Below, in pieces: positions 27,911 to 36,954 of a DNA stretch of 61,447 nt. Each line of letters opens with the position of its first letter. The first letter of the stretch is position 1. This DNA is from Bacteroidales bacterium (GTDB lineage: Bacteria > Bacteroidota > Bacteroidia > Bacteroidales > F082), in the NCBI GenBank assembly GCA_016285355.1, contig JAEEQP010000022.1:1-61447 (forward strand), read 5' to 3'. The notes beneath the pieces were generated by a model. It was not told the DNA's origin and searched no databases. It saw only the letters and a list, made by a program, of their open reading frames with translations. A program made the translations under genes and the position numbers.

Positions 27911-28608
27911 GGTTCGAAATTCAGTTTCTCGAAATAGTTTACGGCTGATTCTATGGAAGGCCAACTAAATGAATTACTCTGTTGATTTACAGCAGATTGT
28001 TTTATGGATAATTTCGATGCTATTTCTTCTTCATTAGCACCCAACAATTTATAATACAAAATCTCACTTTGACGAGTCGTCATTTCTTTCAAAATAGCAT
28101 CCAACAACCCTAGTATCACATCCATTTGTGCATTTAATACAGCATCATTGGAACCAAAAAACAAACTTCTCTTAATAGAAGGTTTATCCTTCGTTGTTTT
28201 TTGCTGACCTTCCAACAATCTTCCTGAATTGTAGATGGCCTTTCCATCCAAAATATCATTTTTTTGGTCAGCAATACGCATTTCTCCGATACCAATGGCT
28301 AACCTGATACCGTATTTTCTAAACAAGATTCTCTTTGCATTTTTATTTGATTTAAGCGAAACAGGTGCTTTCTTCACCAAAGCTTTTAATAATAATGCAA
28401 TTCTAAGAGCCTTACGAGGGTCTAACAAGAAGATTTCAACCGAATCACCTTTGAATAATCGCCCCCAATCACTTCCTTGAGAGTTCTTTGACAACTCATC
28501 AAGGAAATGCCGAATCTCTGCCTGTAAAAGAGTCAGTTCTTCCACATTTAGTGAAGTGGAAGAGACAATATCAGCTGAAATCGTTGCGTTTAACATCTTG
28601 TTTTTCAT
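27907..28608 (-). CDS. SatD-family protein: cyclase-like domain plus helix-turn-helix
   Basis: 233 residues from ATG 28608 (a TTG at 28611 is also possible). The N-terminal part reads like a class III nucleotidyl cyclase: ISADIVSSTSL with D13, LFKGDSVEIFLL with D55 at 42 residues distance, then YGIRLAIGIGE (about 99-109) and LDGKAIYNSGRLLE (R130). The two Asp match the metal-binding pair; the usual catalytic Asn is replaced by Tyr. The C-terminal part (about 175-225) is a helix-turn-helix (RQSEILYYKLLGANEEEIAS). It is translationally coupled to the DUF3307 gene and preceded by three 29-base repeats. The SatD call is from family memory; cyclase kinship is my inference. Confidence 0.72.
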   Translation of the reverse strand: MKNKMLNATISADIVSSTSLNVEELTLLQAEIRHFLDELSKNSQGSDWGRLFKGDSVEIFLLDPRKALRIALLLKALVKKAPVSLKSNKNAKRILFRKYGIRLAIGIGEMRIADQKNDILDGKAIYNSGRLLEGQQKTTKDKPSIKRSLFFGSNDAVLNAQMDVILGLLDAILKEMTTRQSEILYYKLLGANEEEIASKLSIKQSAVNQQSNSFSWPSIESAVNYFEKLNFEP

Positions 28609-28632
28609 CAATTATGTTTTACTTACAGCCTG

Positions 28633-28640
28633 CAAATATA
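28633..28640 (-). promoter_or_regulatory. Minus-7 box of the SatD-like/DUF3307 pair
   Basis: The minus strand reads TATATTTG. It overlaps the first tandem repeat, so a protein bound to the repeats would block it. Confidence 0.6.
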
Positions 28641-28714
28641 AGCTTTTTTACTTATAATTCGTAAATATAAGCTTTTTTACTTATAATTCGTAAATATAAG
28701 CTTTTTTACTTATA
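28634..28714 (-). repeat. Three tandem 29-base repeats, each with an inverted repeat (candidate operators)
   Basis: Units start at 28634, 28663 and 28692 (the third is partial, 23 bases). Each contains TATAAG and CTTATA separated by 8 bases. The third overlaps the stop codon of the DUF2764 gene and the first overlaps the minus-7 box. No spacer variation exists, so this is not a CRISPR array. Autoregulation by the SatD-like HTH is an inference. Confidence 0.85.
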
Positions 28715-29318
28715 TTTTTCCTCCTCCCCCGCTCAAATCCAAATTAGCACTTGTCCCTCGTATCTCCGTAACCAACTTCTTGAACATCTCTTGTCCCTTC
28801 GCAGGGTCAAGCTCGGCCCAACGTTGCACGGTCTTGGCTTTTACGAGGAAGGCAAGGATGGCGTTCATATTAAAGTAGTCCATGCGGGCGATGTCGCTGG
28901 CTTTCTCCCATTTCAAATCGTCCATCTTCTGTTCGCGCTCAACAAAGTCTGCGTTGGCAAGGATGTCCTGGATTTGCTTCTCTTCCTCGAAGTCAGCTTC
29001 GGGCAATTCAACGAGGTAGTTTTCGCCTTGTTTGCCTAAACGTTTAGCCAAATACTCCACTTTCATGTTGCGCAAACGGCCATCAAAGTCGAAATACTCG
29101 CGGATGAAACGGTTTTTGCTCTCGGCGGCCTTGGCGTAAAAGTCGACACCCAAAGTATTCTCATCGAAACCCTCTTCCATGAGTTTGACCAGCTTTTGGT
29201 CTTTTTCGGAGAGCAGTTCCATGATGGACTCCTTGACAGCGGCATAGTCAAATCCCGTGTTCTCGAAGCCTGAAGTCAGTTCGGGCAGGCCGGCGACGAT
29301 ATAAACATAGTTATCCAT
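28710..29318 (-). CDS. DUF2764 family protein of the V-ATPase operon
   Basis: 202 residues. The start MDNYVYIVAGLPEL and the segment FIREYFDFDGRLRNMKVEYLAKRLG are typical of DUF2764. It is found between subunits E and A in Bacteroidetes V-ATPase operons and is thought to stand in for a small stator or rotor subunit (C-like); this is not proven. It overlaps the end of ntpE by one base (TGATG). Its stop lies within the third tandem repeat, so the last residues GGGKI adjoin repeat DNA. Confidence 0.85.
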   Translation of the reverse strand: MDNYVYIVAGLPELTSGFENTGFDYAAVKESIMELLSEKDQKLVKLMEEGFDENTLGVDFYAKAAESKNRFIREYFDFDGRLRNMKVEYLAKRLGKQGENYLVELPEADFEEEKQIQDILANADFVEREQKMDDLKWEKASDIARMDYFNMNAILAFLVKAKTVQRWAELDPAKGQEMFKKLVTEIRGTSANLDLSGGGGKI

Positions 29319-29929
29319 CAGCCGAAGAGAATTTTCTTGGTGGCGGGACGCAGGTAGTTGGCGATGAGTTGGGTGAACTCCTCGTCGGTGAACTGGAGCA
29401 TGTAGCCGCCGTCCTTAGGCGAAATCTTGAAGCCTCCATTCATCTTTTTGGAGTAATCCACCTTCACCTCACCCCTAAATTGGTTGGCGATTTCGCTTTT
29501 CACGAAAGGCTCCAACTCCTTTTTCAGGGCTTCAGGAAGGATAAGGTTCAAGTCGACAGGCGATGCGTTCTGTGGATTGAAGGCCTTCACCACGCTCGTA
29601 ATCAGTTCCTTGACAAAGGCGGCATTGCTCATGTTGGCTTTCACGCCTTCGGTGGCAGCTTTGGTCACCACCATTTTTTCGATTTCCTGTTTCGTCACGG
29701 CAATGCTTTGGGTGGCAGCCATCTTGACATCAGCATTCACCTTGGTTTTCGTCTCCTCAGCCTCTTTGTTGGCTTGGGCGATAATGCGGTCAGCCTCGGC
29801 TTTAGCATAGGCCACAATGCGGTCAGCTTCAGCTTGTGCCTTTTGCAGCAGTTCCTCACCGTCCTGTTTTCCTTTCGACAGACCTTCATTATACAGTCTA
29901 TCTGTCAATTCTTGCAGTTTATCTTGCAT
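29318..29929 (-). CDS. ntpE: V-type ATPase subunit E
   Basis: 203 residues from ATG 29929; the frame open to 29998 covers the promoter. MQDKLQELTDRLYNEGLSKG is followed by a long Ala/Glu/Lys-rich coiled coil to about residue 105 and a globular C-terminus. Subunit E is part of the peripheral stalk holding the A3B3 head. It is the first gene of the operon. A degenerate copy of its 5' end and leader is found at 30785-30956. Confidence 0.93.
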   Translation of the reverse strand: MQDKLQELTDRLYNEGLSKGKQDGEELLQKAQAEADRIVAYAKAEADRIIAQANKEAEETKTKVNADVKMAATQSIAVTKQEIEKMVVTKAATEGVKANMSNAAFVKELITSVVKAFNPQNASPVDLNLILPEALKKELEPFVKSEIANQFRGEVKVDYSKKMNGGFKISPKDGGYMLQFTDEEFTQLIANYLRPATKKILFG

Positions 29930-29967
29930 ATATCTTTCGTTTTGTTTGTTATTTCTGAAATAGGTTG

Positions 29968-29975
29968 CAAAATTA
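29968..29975 (-). promoter_or_regulatory. Minus-7 box of the V-ATPase operon
   Basis: The minus strand reads TAATTTTG (TAnnTTTG), about 39 bases before the ntpE ATG. The duplicated leader at 30935-30950 has lost this consensus. Confidence 0.55.
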
Positions 29976-30001
29976 AGCAATCCGCAATAAATAAACAAAC
30001 A

Positions 30002-30049
30002 AAAAAATAAAAAACAGCAGGGGGTCCCGAAAGAACGGAAACTCCCTGC
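30002..30049 (-). terminator. Rho-independent terminator after the carboxylase fragment
   Basis: On the minus strand a GCAGGGAGTTTCC...GGGACCCCCTGC stem is followed by TGTTTTTTATTTTTTTG. It probably belonged to the carboxylase gene whose 3' end is just upstream. Confidence 0.8.
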
Positions 30050-30081
30050 ACTGACAGCAAAAAGTGTTCAAACTCAAAATT

Positions 30082-30117
30082 CTATTTCTCTATATAAGTA
30101 ATAGCTTCACCCTTGCT
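30082..30117 (-). pseudogene. Remnant of a biotinyl/lipoyl-type domain C-terminus
   Basis: The minus strand encodes SKGEAITYIEK and a stop, close to SKGETIAFIEK at the end of the fragment at 30142. It appears to be the last codons of a second, diverged copy. Too short for more certainty. Confidence 0.45.
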
Positions 30118-30141
30118 GTTCTAAAAAGGTATGGATTTTAG

Positions 30142-30687
30142 CTATTTCTCAATGAACGCAATCGTTTCGCCTTTAGAGACACGTTTGCCCTGTTCGGCGG
30201 TAGCCTCGACGATTTTGCCCGACCACAAAGCGTAGACAGGTTCCATGCCGTGCTCGCTGTTGATGGCGCAGAGCAGATCGCCTTCCTTGTAGACCTTGCC
30301 AGGTGCAGGCGCGATGCTCTTGTCGTCGAAGTCCACTTCCCACATCACGATGCCACTGACAGGGGCGATGACGGGCTCGGCATTGGGATGGCGCAGGGCG
30401 CGCAGGTCCGGAATCTTGGCCTCTCCGCCAGTCTTCTCGAACTTGGCCTTCATCTTGGCCTCCAACTCTTGGTTGAAGCGACGTTTGGCTTCGCCCGACT
30501 TGTACTCGCGGTACTGCTTTTCGTGCATGGCGAACTCAAACAGTTCCTCATCGTCTTGACCACGGCCCCAGCCTTCTTTCTTCATTTCCTCGATGAAGTG
30601 CGGCAAAGCGTTGGGGTAGTTGTCTTGCGGGTTGCCTGTGAAGAATTCCAGACCTTTCTTCTTGGCGAGTTCTACGATTCCATAGCC
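30142..30687 (-). pseudogene. 3' fragment of a biotin-dependent carboxylase subunit gene
   Basis: 181 codons are open before a TAG at 30688-30690. The sequence starts GYGIVELAKKKGLEFFTGNP, then DNYPNALPHFIEEMKKEGWG, an RFNQELEAKMKAKFEK helix, and a biotinyl/lipoyl-type domain (PVIAPVSGIVMWEV to IAFIEK). This matches the C-terminal part of Bacteroidetes pyruvate/oxaloacetate carboxylase subunit B; the catalytic TIM barrel is missing. An internal ATG at 30606 could still allow a 154-residue product. The expected EAMKM biotinylation motif is replaced by SEHGMEP, so the lysine that carries biotin is absent. Likely non-functional. Confidence 0.72.
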
Positions 30688-30692
30688 CTACC

Positions 30693-30784
30693 TTACACCT
30701 TGTAATATGCCCCTAAAATGCGCACAAACCATTTAGCTGGCAGGATGCGCTTCAGCAAAACGGAGAGTTTTTGCTCAAAAGGTA
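30693..30784 (-). pseudogene. Fragment: duplicated 3' end of an SDR gene
   Basis: The minus strand encodes FEQKLSVLLKRILPAKWF, then VRILGAYYKV and a stop. This matches the C-terminus of the SDR protein at 32173, which has DRILGAYYRV. The nucleotide match runs about 80 bases. It abuts the duplicated ntpE start at about 30785 with no intervening sequence. Confidence 0.8.
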
Positions 30785-30956
30785 TGTCACAATGCGGTCA
30801 GCCTCAGCTTGTGCCTTTTGCAGCAGTTCCTCACCATCCTGTTTTCCTTTTGACAGACCTTCATTATACAGTCTGTCGGTCAATTCTTGCAGTTTATCTT
30901 GCATATATATTTCGTTTTGGTTGTTATTTCTGAATTTGGTTGTAAAATCAAGCAAT
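30785..30956 (-). pseudogene. Fragment: duplicated 5' end and leader of ntpE
   Basis: An ATG at 30902-30904 opens MQDKLQELTDRLYNEGLSKG and continues to AEADRIVTYL, nearly identical to the intact ntpE at 29929. The leader also matches to about 30956. The frame then runs out of register into the SDR fragment and stops. Not expected to be functional, though it could make a roughly 50-residue peptide. Confidence 0.82.
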
Positions 30957-31001
30957 CCCTAACACAAAACGAAATGAAAAAGGAAAAAATTTAAGAAACA
31001 T

Positions 31002-32132
31002 CTACTCGACGGGACAAACCACGCGCACAGACCGACCATAGCTACGATTGCTGGCATTGCCCGTGCTGAGAGATGCCGCTTTCAAGCTTATAAGGCAAGC
31101 ATAGCTACTATTGAAGTATGTAGCCGACCAATAATAGCCACAAGAGCCAATCTCGCCGACCGTAGTACCGAACCGATAGCCTGCAGCAGGAAGGAAAACT
31201 GCTCCAGCATTTTCAAGAATGATCCACTGTGTAGCCGAAATGATGTTGCCGCTATAGGATGCTTCGGCTATGTTCGTGTTGTTCAAGCTGTAGGTGTCTG
31301 CGTTCCAATCATCTGGCAAGAGGATTACACCGTTCACATCGTTCACTTGCGCTTTGGCGTAGCGGATACCTGAAACGGTACTTCTTGTGTTGAAGACATA
31401 GTCCCATTCATCACTGAGCAAGGTACGCCAAGTGTTGGTGGTGTTCCCGCCGTTGCTGATCGGATTATAAACGCCCCAATCGGAATTGGCATACGCACCC
31501 GTCAAGTTGCCTATTCCAGGATAGCCGTATTGGCTTCCGCTGGAATTGTTGCAATCCCAAGGATGATAGTAGGTGTTACCACTGTCCCAACCACTCGTTC
31601 CCCAACCGAACAAGTCTATCCAACCGCCGTATGTAGACGAGCTGTTGCTATTGTTGAAGCCTATGAAATCCCATTGGTTAACAGCAAACCTCCAAGTACC
31701 GGTGGAAGCCTGGTATTGCAGATTGCCTTGCGAGAAATACACTTGCTTGCTATCGCTCACCGAAAAGATGCCGTTTATGGCACCTGTGGGAGCATTGCCA
31801 TGGGGGAAAGGTTGCATACTGAAAGTCACCGTAACAGGCTCCGTCCGAGACGAATAATACATGTAGCCTCGTCCAGGATAGAACTGTGAGAAGCTACCCC
31901 GCCATTGGCCGCTTTCATGATAAGTAGCATTCCCGTCCTGCGCCTTGATGCGGTCACCCACTTCAGGTATGAACGAGCCCATGGCCGTGGAGAAATCCAG
32001 CGTATCTGTCCCAAGGCAGCTAATCCAAGTCCATCCTGGAGCCAAAGTAATCGTAACTTCTTGAGCCTTAACACTCAGGCTTGTTGACATCATTGCAAAT
32101 AAACATGTCAGAATCAATATGGTTTTCTTCAT
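31002..32132 (-). CDS. Secreted protein with a GW-type beta domain and a FISUMP-like domain
   Basis: 376 residues. A signal peptide ends near residue 23 (VKAQ). A short domain follows (about 25-100): LAPGWTWISC, RIKAQDGNATY, GQWRGSF, PGRGYMYYSS. The same domain occurs twice at the end of the protein at 59112. The rest (about 115-376) has VYFSQGNLQYQAST, a Trp/Gly-rich middle and a terminal YYWSATYF...SYGRSVRVVCPVE, like the C-type-lectin-fold FISUMP/DUF1566 domains of gut Bacteroidales and Fibrobacter. It is probably exposed and may bind ligands or cell-wall material. There is no T9SS sorting domain. Confidence 0.75.
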   Translation of the reverse strand: MKKTILILTCLFAMMSTSLSVKAQEVTITLAPGWTWISCLGTDTLDFSTAMGSFIPEVGDRIKAQDGNATYHESGQWRGSFSQFYPGRGYMYYSSRTEPVTVTFSMQPFPHGNAPTGAINGIFSVSDSKQVYFSQGNLQYQASTGTWRFAVNQWDFIGFNNSNSSSTYGGWIDLFGWGTSGWDSGNTYYHPWDCNNSSGSQYGYPGIGNLTGAYANSDWGVYNPISNGGNTTNTWRTLLSDEWDYVFNTRSTVSGIRYAKAQVNDVNGVILLPDDWNADTYSLNNTNIAEASYSGNIISATQWIILENAGAVFLPAAGYRFGTTVGEIGSCGYYWSATYFNSSYACLISLKAASLSTGNASNRSYGRSVRVVCPVE

Positions 32133-32172
32133 GGTATTATGATTTTTTAAATTTATGTCAAAAACAATTCTC

Positions 32173-32967
32173 TCAAACTCGATAATATGCTCCCAAAATT
32201 CTATCGAACCATTTAGCTGGCAAGATACGCTTCAGCAAAACGGAAAGTTTTTGCTCAAAAGAAGCGACAACATAACCGTTTCGAGGATTTTTTCTTCGGA
32301 TGATTTGGCTGATTTTTTGGGCTAAAACCGCTGGTTTCAAGCCGCCGGTCTCGTCATGTTCCACCTTTTCAATGGCGGCTTTATAAATCGGATAGGCTTG
32401 CAACGCTTCTTCGTTGGATACTTTCTTGCGACTGCCAGTAAAGCCTGTGCTGAAATCACCTGGACGAAGCACTACCACCTTGATTCCAAAAGATTGAGTT
32501 TCCAAACGCAATGCCTCACAATAGCCCTCTATGGCAAACTTGCTGGCGGAATAGAAGCCTTGGAACGGCAGTCCCATCAGGCCGCCAATACTGCTCAGGG
32601 CGATGATTTTGCCACTACCTTGTTTTCTCATGTGAGGCAACACGGCATCCACGCAATGCACCAAACCCATGAAGTTGGTGTCCATCTGCAAACGGATTTC
32701 CTCCTCGATGGCAAACTCCAACGGCCCGCCAATGCCCATGCCGGCATTGTTGACTAACACATCGATACGGCCTTCTTTCTCAACGATTTCGTCAACGGTT
32801 TTTTTTACGGCATCGCGGTCACGGACATCCAATTGCACGTAATGCACCTTAGGCAAAGGCTCCACCGAGCGGCGCACTGTGCCATAAACGGTATGACCTT
32901 CCTCTGACAGCAGTTTTGCTGTTTCAAGGCCGAAGCCTGAGGAAATGCCTGTGATAAAGACTATCAT
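32173..32967 (-). CDS. Short-chain dehydrogenase/reductase, candidate 3-ketosphinganine reductase
   Basis: 264 residues, classical SDR. NAD(P)-binding TGISSGFGLETA (about 6-17), the NNAGMGIGG motif near 75, catalytic Ser in ALSSIGGL near 128 and YSASK near 145. The C-terminus (FEQKLSVLLKRILPAKWF) suggests membrane association. The gene starts 2 bases after the serine palmitoyltransferase stop, so reduction of 3-ketosphinganine to sphinganine is a sensible guess, though SDR specificity cannot be read from sequence. A diverged copy of its 3' end lies at 30693. Confidence 0.82.
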   Translation of the reverse strand: MIVFITGISSGFGLETAKLLSEEGHTVYGTVRRSVEPLPKVHYVQLDVRDRDAVKKTVDEIVEKEGRIDVLVNNAGMGIGGPLEFAIEEEIRLQMDTNFMGLVHCVDAVLPHMRKQGSGKIIALSSIGGLMGLPFQGFYSASKFAIEGYCEALRLETQSFGIKVVVLRPGDFSTGFTGSRKKVSNEEALQAYPIYKAAIEKVEHDETGGLKPAVLAQKISQIIRRKNPRNGYVVASFEQKLSVLLKRILPAKWFDRILGAYYRV

Positions 32968-32969
32968 TT

Positions 32970-34160
32970 TCAGATGATTCCAGCCTCTTTGAAAGCCTTC
33001 GTAATCTTTTCAACTGCAATGTCGACTTGCTCGTAAGTGTGGGTGGCCATCAGTGCGAAACGAATCATCACGTCGTTTTCGGGCACGGCTGGAGCAATGA
33101 CTGGGGTAACGAAAACTCCATCTTCCAGCAGTCTGTTGCACAACCAGAAAGCCTTCTCCGAATTGCGTACCAACAGCGGAATGATAGGCGTGCAGCTATG
33201 GCCTGTGTCGAAGCCACGGTCTTGGAACTGCTTGCGGGCGTAGTTGCTTACATCCCACAAGTGTTGGATGCGTTCGGGCTCGCTCAGCATGATGTCGATG
33301 GCCTTGCTCACAGAAGCTACGTTGGAAGGCGGCATACTCGCACTGAAAATCAGCGAGCGGGCATTGTGTTTCAGGAAGTTGATGATATCGAAATCGGCAG
33401 CGATGAAGCCTCCCAACGAGCCAAACGACTTGGAGAAGGTGCCCATAATCAAATCGACCTTGTCGGTAAGACCGAAGTGATTGGCGGTGCCGCGACCCTG
33501 ATGACCCAACACACCCAAAGCGTGGGCATCGTCAATCATGATGTTGGCATCGTATTTTTCAGCTAACTCGACCATCTTAGGCAGGTCAACGATGTCGCCT
33601 TCCATCGAGAAAATGCCATCGGCCACAATCAACTTGACGGACTCGGGAGTGCAGAGTTTCAGCTTGGCCTCCAACTGGTCCATGTCGTTGTGGTTGTATT
33701 TCCAAACCTTGCCAAACGACAAACGGCTGCCCTCGATGATGGAAGCATGGTCGAGGCTATCCAAAAGCAGGTAGTCGTTGCGACCACAAAGTGCCGAAAC
33801 CACACCCAAGTTGACTTGGAATCCCGTGCTGAAGCACACGGCTTGTTCTTTACCGACAAGTTTGGCTAATTTTTCCTCCAACTCCACATGGATGTCGAGT
33901 GTGCCGTTCAAAAATCTTGATCCTGAGCAACTTGTGCCGTATTTCTTGATGGCCTCAATGGCAGCCTCTTTCAAGCGCGGGTCGCAAGCCAAGCCAAGAT
34001 AGCTGTTGGAACCAAACATCATCACATCCTTGCCTTTGATTTTCACCACGGTGCTTTGCTCGGATTCGATGGGTTTATAATAAGGATATATGCCCTTCGC
34101 TTGAGCCTCTTGCGGGGCTCTGTAACGGGCGCATGACTTATTTAAAAGGTTAGTTTTCAT
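32970..34160 (-). CDS. spt: Serine palmitoyltransferase (alpha-oxoamine synthase family)
   Basis: 396 residues. Motifs: GIYPYYKPIE, MMFGSNSYLGLACDP, GTSCSGSRFLNGTLDIHVEL, the MIDDAHALGVLGHQG motif and the PLP-lysine segment GTFSKSFGSLGGF near 245. These match Bacteroides SPT better than Kbl or BioF. The enzyme condenses serine with a fatty acyl-CoA (or acyl-ACP) to 3-ketosphinganine, the first step of sphingolipid synthesis. It sits between a GNAT-like gene (4 bases upstream) and an SDR (2 bases downstream), giving a compact three-gene unit. Confidence 0.88.
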   Translation of the reverse strand: MKTNLLNKSCARYRAPQEAQAKGIYPYYKPIESEQSTVVKIKGKDVMMFGSNSYLGLACDPRLKEAAIEAIKKYGTSCSGSRFLNGTLDIHVELEEKLAKLVGKEQAVCFSTGFQVNLGVVSALCGRNDYLLLDSLDHASIIEGSRLSFGKVWKYNHNDMDQLEAKLKLCTPESVKLIVADGIFSMEGDIVDLPKMVELAEKYDANIMIDDAHALGVLGHQGRGTANHFGLTDKVDLIMGTFSKSFGSLGGFIAADFDIINFLKHNARSLIFSASMPPSNVASVSKAIDIMLSEPERIQHLWDVSNYARKQFQDRGFDTGHSCTPIIPLLVRNSEKAFWLCNRLLEDGVFVTPVIAPAVPENDVMIRFALMATHTYEQVDIAVEKITKAFKEAGII

Positions 34161-34164
34161 CGTT

Positions 34165-35292
34165 TTACTTGATAGTTTTTACGTATGTTCTGGCTCTCTT
34201 GGTCAGGTCGTGTTCAAGATAACGCCAAAGGTTCTGCACGCTCGTGTTGTCCTCCAACTCGCGCGTCGATTCAATGAATTTGATGCCGTTTTTGGTGATG
34301 CCTTTCGCAAACTTGTCGAAAATCATGGCATTCACGCCTTTGTTCTTGTATTTCTCTTCGATGGCAATCAGCAGCAAATCAATGGTGTCGTTCTGCTTCA
34401 AAGCTTTCAGAATATGCATCCACCCGAAGGGGAAAAGCGAGCCTTTGGCTTTCTGCATGGCTTTGGCAATCGAAGGCAAGGCCACGCCGAAACCCACCAC
34501 CTGTTCATCCGAGTCTAAGACGATAGAGACGTAATCGACGTTGATGTTGGTCACAAACTGCTTCTTGAGGTCTTCGCACTGGCCAGACGACAGCTCCGAA
34601 AAACCGTGCAGCTCCGAATAAGCCGAGTTGAGGCAACGGAACACACCGTCCAAGAATGGCTCCAACTCAGCGCGGTTGTGGAAAACGGCCTGATGCAGGC
34701 TGTTCTTGACAGAAACCAGCTGCGCCATGCGTTCGTAACGGTCGGGAATAACCTCCGGCACCTTAATAAGATACTCCACATAGTCGGCATCCTTGACATA
34801 GCCCAAATCGAGCAGATGCTGTTCATAATATGGTGCATTGTATTTACCGTAAGCTGTGGGTAACTTGTCGAAGCCCTCCACCAAAATGCCGGCAGGGTCA
34901 AATTCAAGGAAGCCCATCGGGCCGTTGAGGGTGTCCATGCCTTTCTCCTTGGCATAACACTCAACGGTATCCATCAAAGCCTTGGAAACATCGCGGTCAT
35001 CGATAAAGTCAATCCAGCCGAAACGGCAAATCTTCTCGCCTGTCTTCTCGTTGTACCTGCGGTTAATGATGCCTGCCACGCGACCGACCACCTCTCCCTT
35101 TTCGTTATAAGCCAACCAATACTTAGCCTCGCAAACCTCAAAAGCGTGGTTTTTCTCGGGGGTCAACGTGTCGCAATCCATCGACTCAATTTGCGGCACA
35201 TAGTAAGGATTGCTCTTATATAGACGATTCGGGAAATGGACGAAAGCCCTCAAATCCTTTTTCGTGGTAACTTCCTTTATCTTTGTAATCAT
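34165..35292 (-). CDS. GNAT-like acyltransferase, candidate bacterial ceramide synthase
   Basis: 375 residues from ATG 35292; upstream sequence in frame is promoter. The protein has two GNAT-type halves: WLAYNEKGEVVGRVAGIINR (about 60-80) and YVSIVLDSDEQVVGFGVALP (about 245-265), then LLLIAIEEKYKNKGVNAMIF, a typical acyl-CoA-binding stretch. A bacterial ceramide synthase reported in Caulobacter is a GNAT-related protein, and this gene is first in the SPT operon, so N-acylation of sphinganine is a plausible role. The minus-7 box is so close that the mRNA may be nearly leaderless. Confidence 0.72.
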   Translation of the reverse strand: MITKIKEVTTKKDLRAFVHFPNRLYKSNPYYVPQIESMDCDTLTPEKNHAFEVCEAKYWLAYNEKGEVVGRVAGIINRRYNEKTGEKICRFGWIDFIDDRDVSKALMDTVECYAKEKGMDTLNGPMGFLEFDPAGILVEGFDKLPTAYGKYNAPYYEQHLLDLGYVKDADYVEYLIKVPEVIPDRYERMAQLVSVKNSLHQAVFHNRAELEPFLDGVFRCLNSAYSELHGFSELSSGQCEDLKKQFVTNINVDYVSIVLDSDEQVVGFGVALPSIAKAMQKAKGSLFPFGWMHILKALKQNDTIDLLLIAIEEKYKNKGVNAMIFDKFAKGITKNGIKFIESTRELEDNTSVQNLWRYLEHDLTKRARTYVKTIK

Positions 35293-35296
35293 CGCG

Positions 35297-35304
35297 CAAA
35301 AATA
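35297..35304 (-). promoter_or_regulatory. Minus-7 box of the sphingolipid-type operon
   Basis: The minus strand reads TATTTTTG, ending only four bases before the ATG at 35292. Transcription would begin at or very near the start codon. Confidence 0.45.
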
Positions 35305-35377
35305 GGGATTTAATAAAAACCAATAATCATTTTTTCGCTTTTTTTTCAAATTTCGTCGAACGGAAAACATTATTTGA

Positions 35378-35385
35378 TAAATTTG
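35378..35385 (+). promoter_or_regulatory. Minus-7 box of the F-ATPase operon
   Basis: TAAATTTG matches TAnnTTTG, about 43 bases before the atpD ATG. It faces the divergent sphingolipid-type promoter. Confidence 0.5.
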
Positions 35386-35415
35386 CCGCTTCGTATTCAC
35401 TCGAATTAGAAATAA

Positions 35416-36942
<1,527 letters not shown>

Positions 36943-36954
36943 TAAATAGGTGTA

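Noticed and set aside
27907..28608. A defence island around the cyclase-like gene
   Set aside because: Neighbours on both sides are V-ATPase genes and there are no nucleases, methylases or phage genes nearby. A defence role is only a possibility.
28634..28714. Regularly spaced repeats that could suggest a CRISPR array
   Set aside because: The three units are directly tandem with no unique spacers, and no cas genes are present. An operator array fits better.
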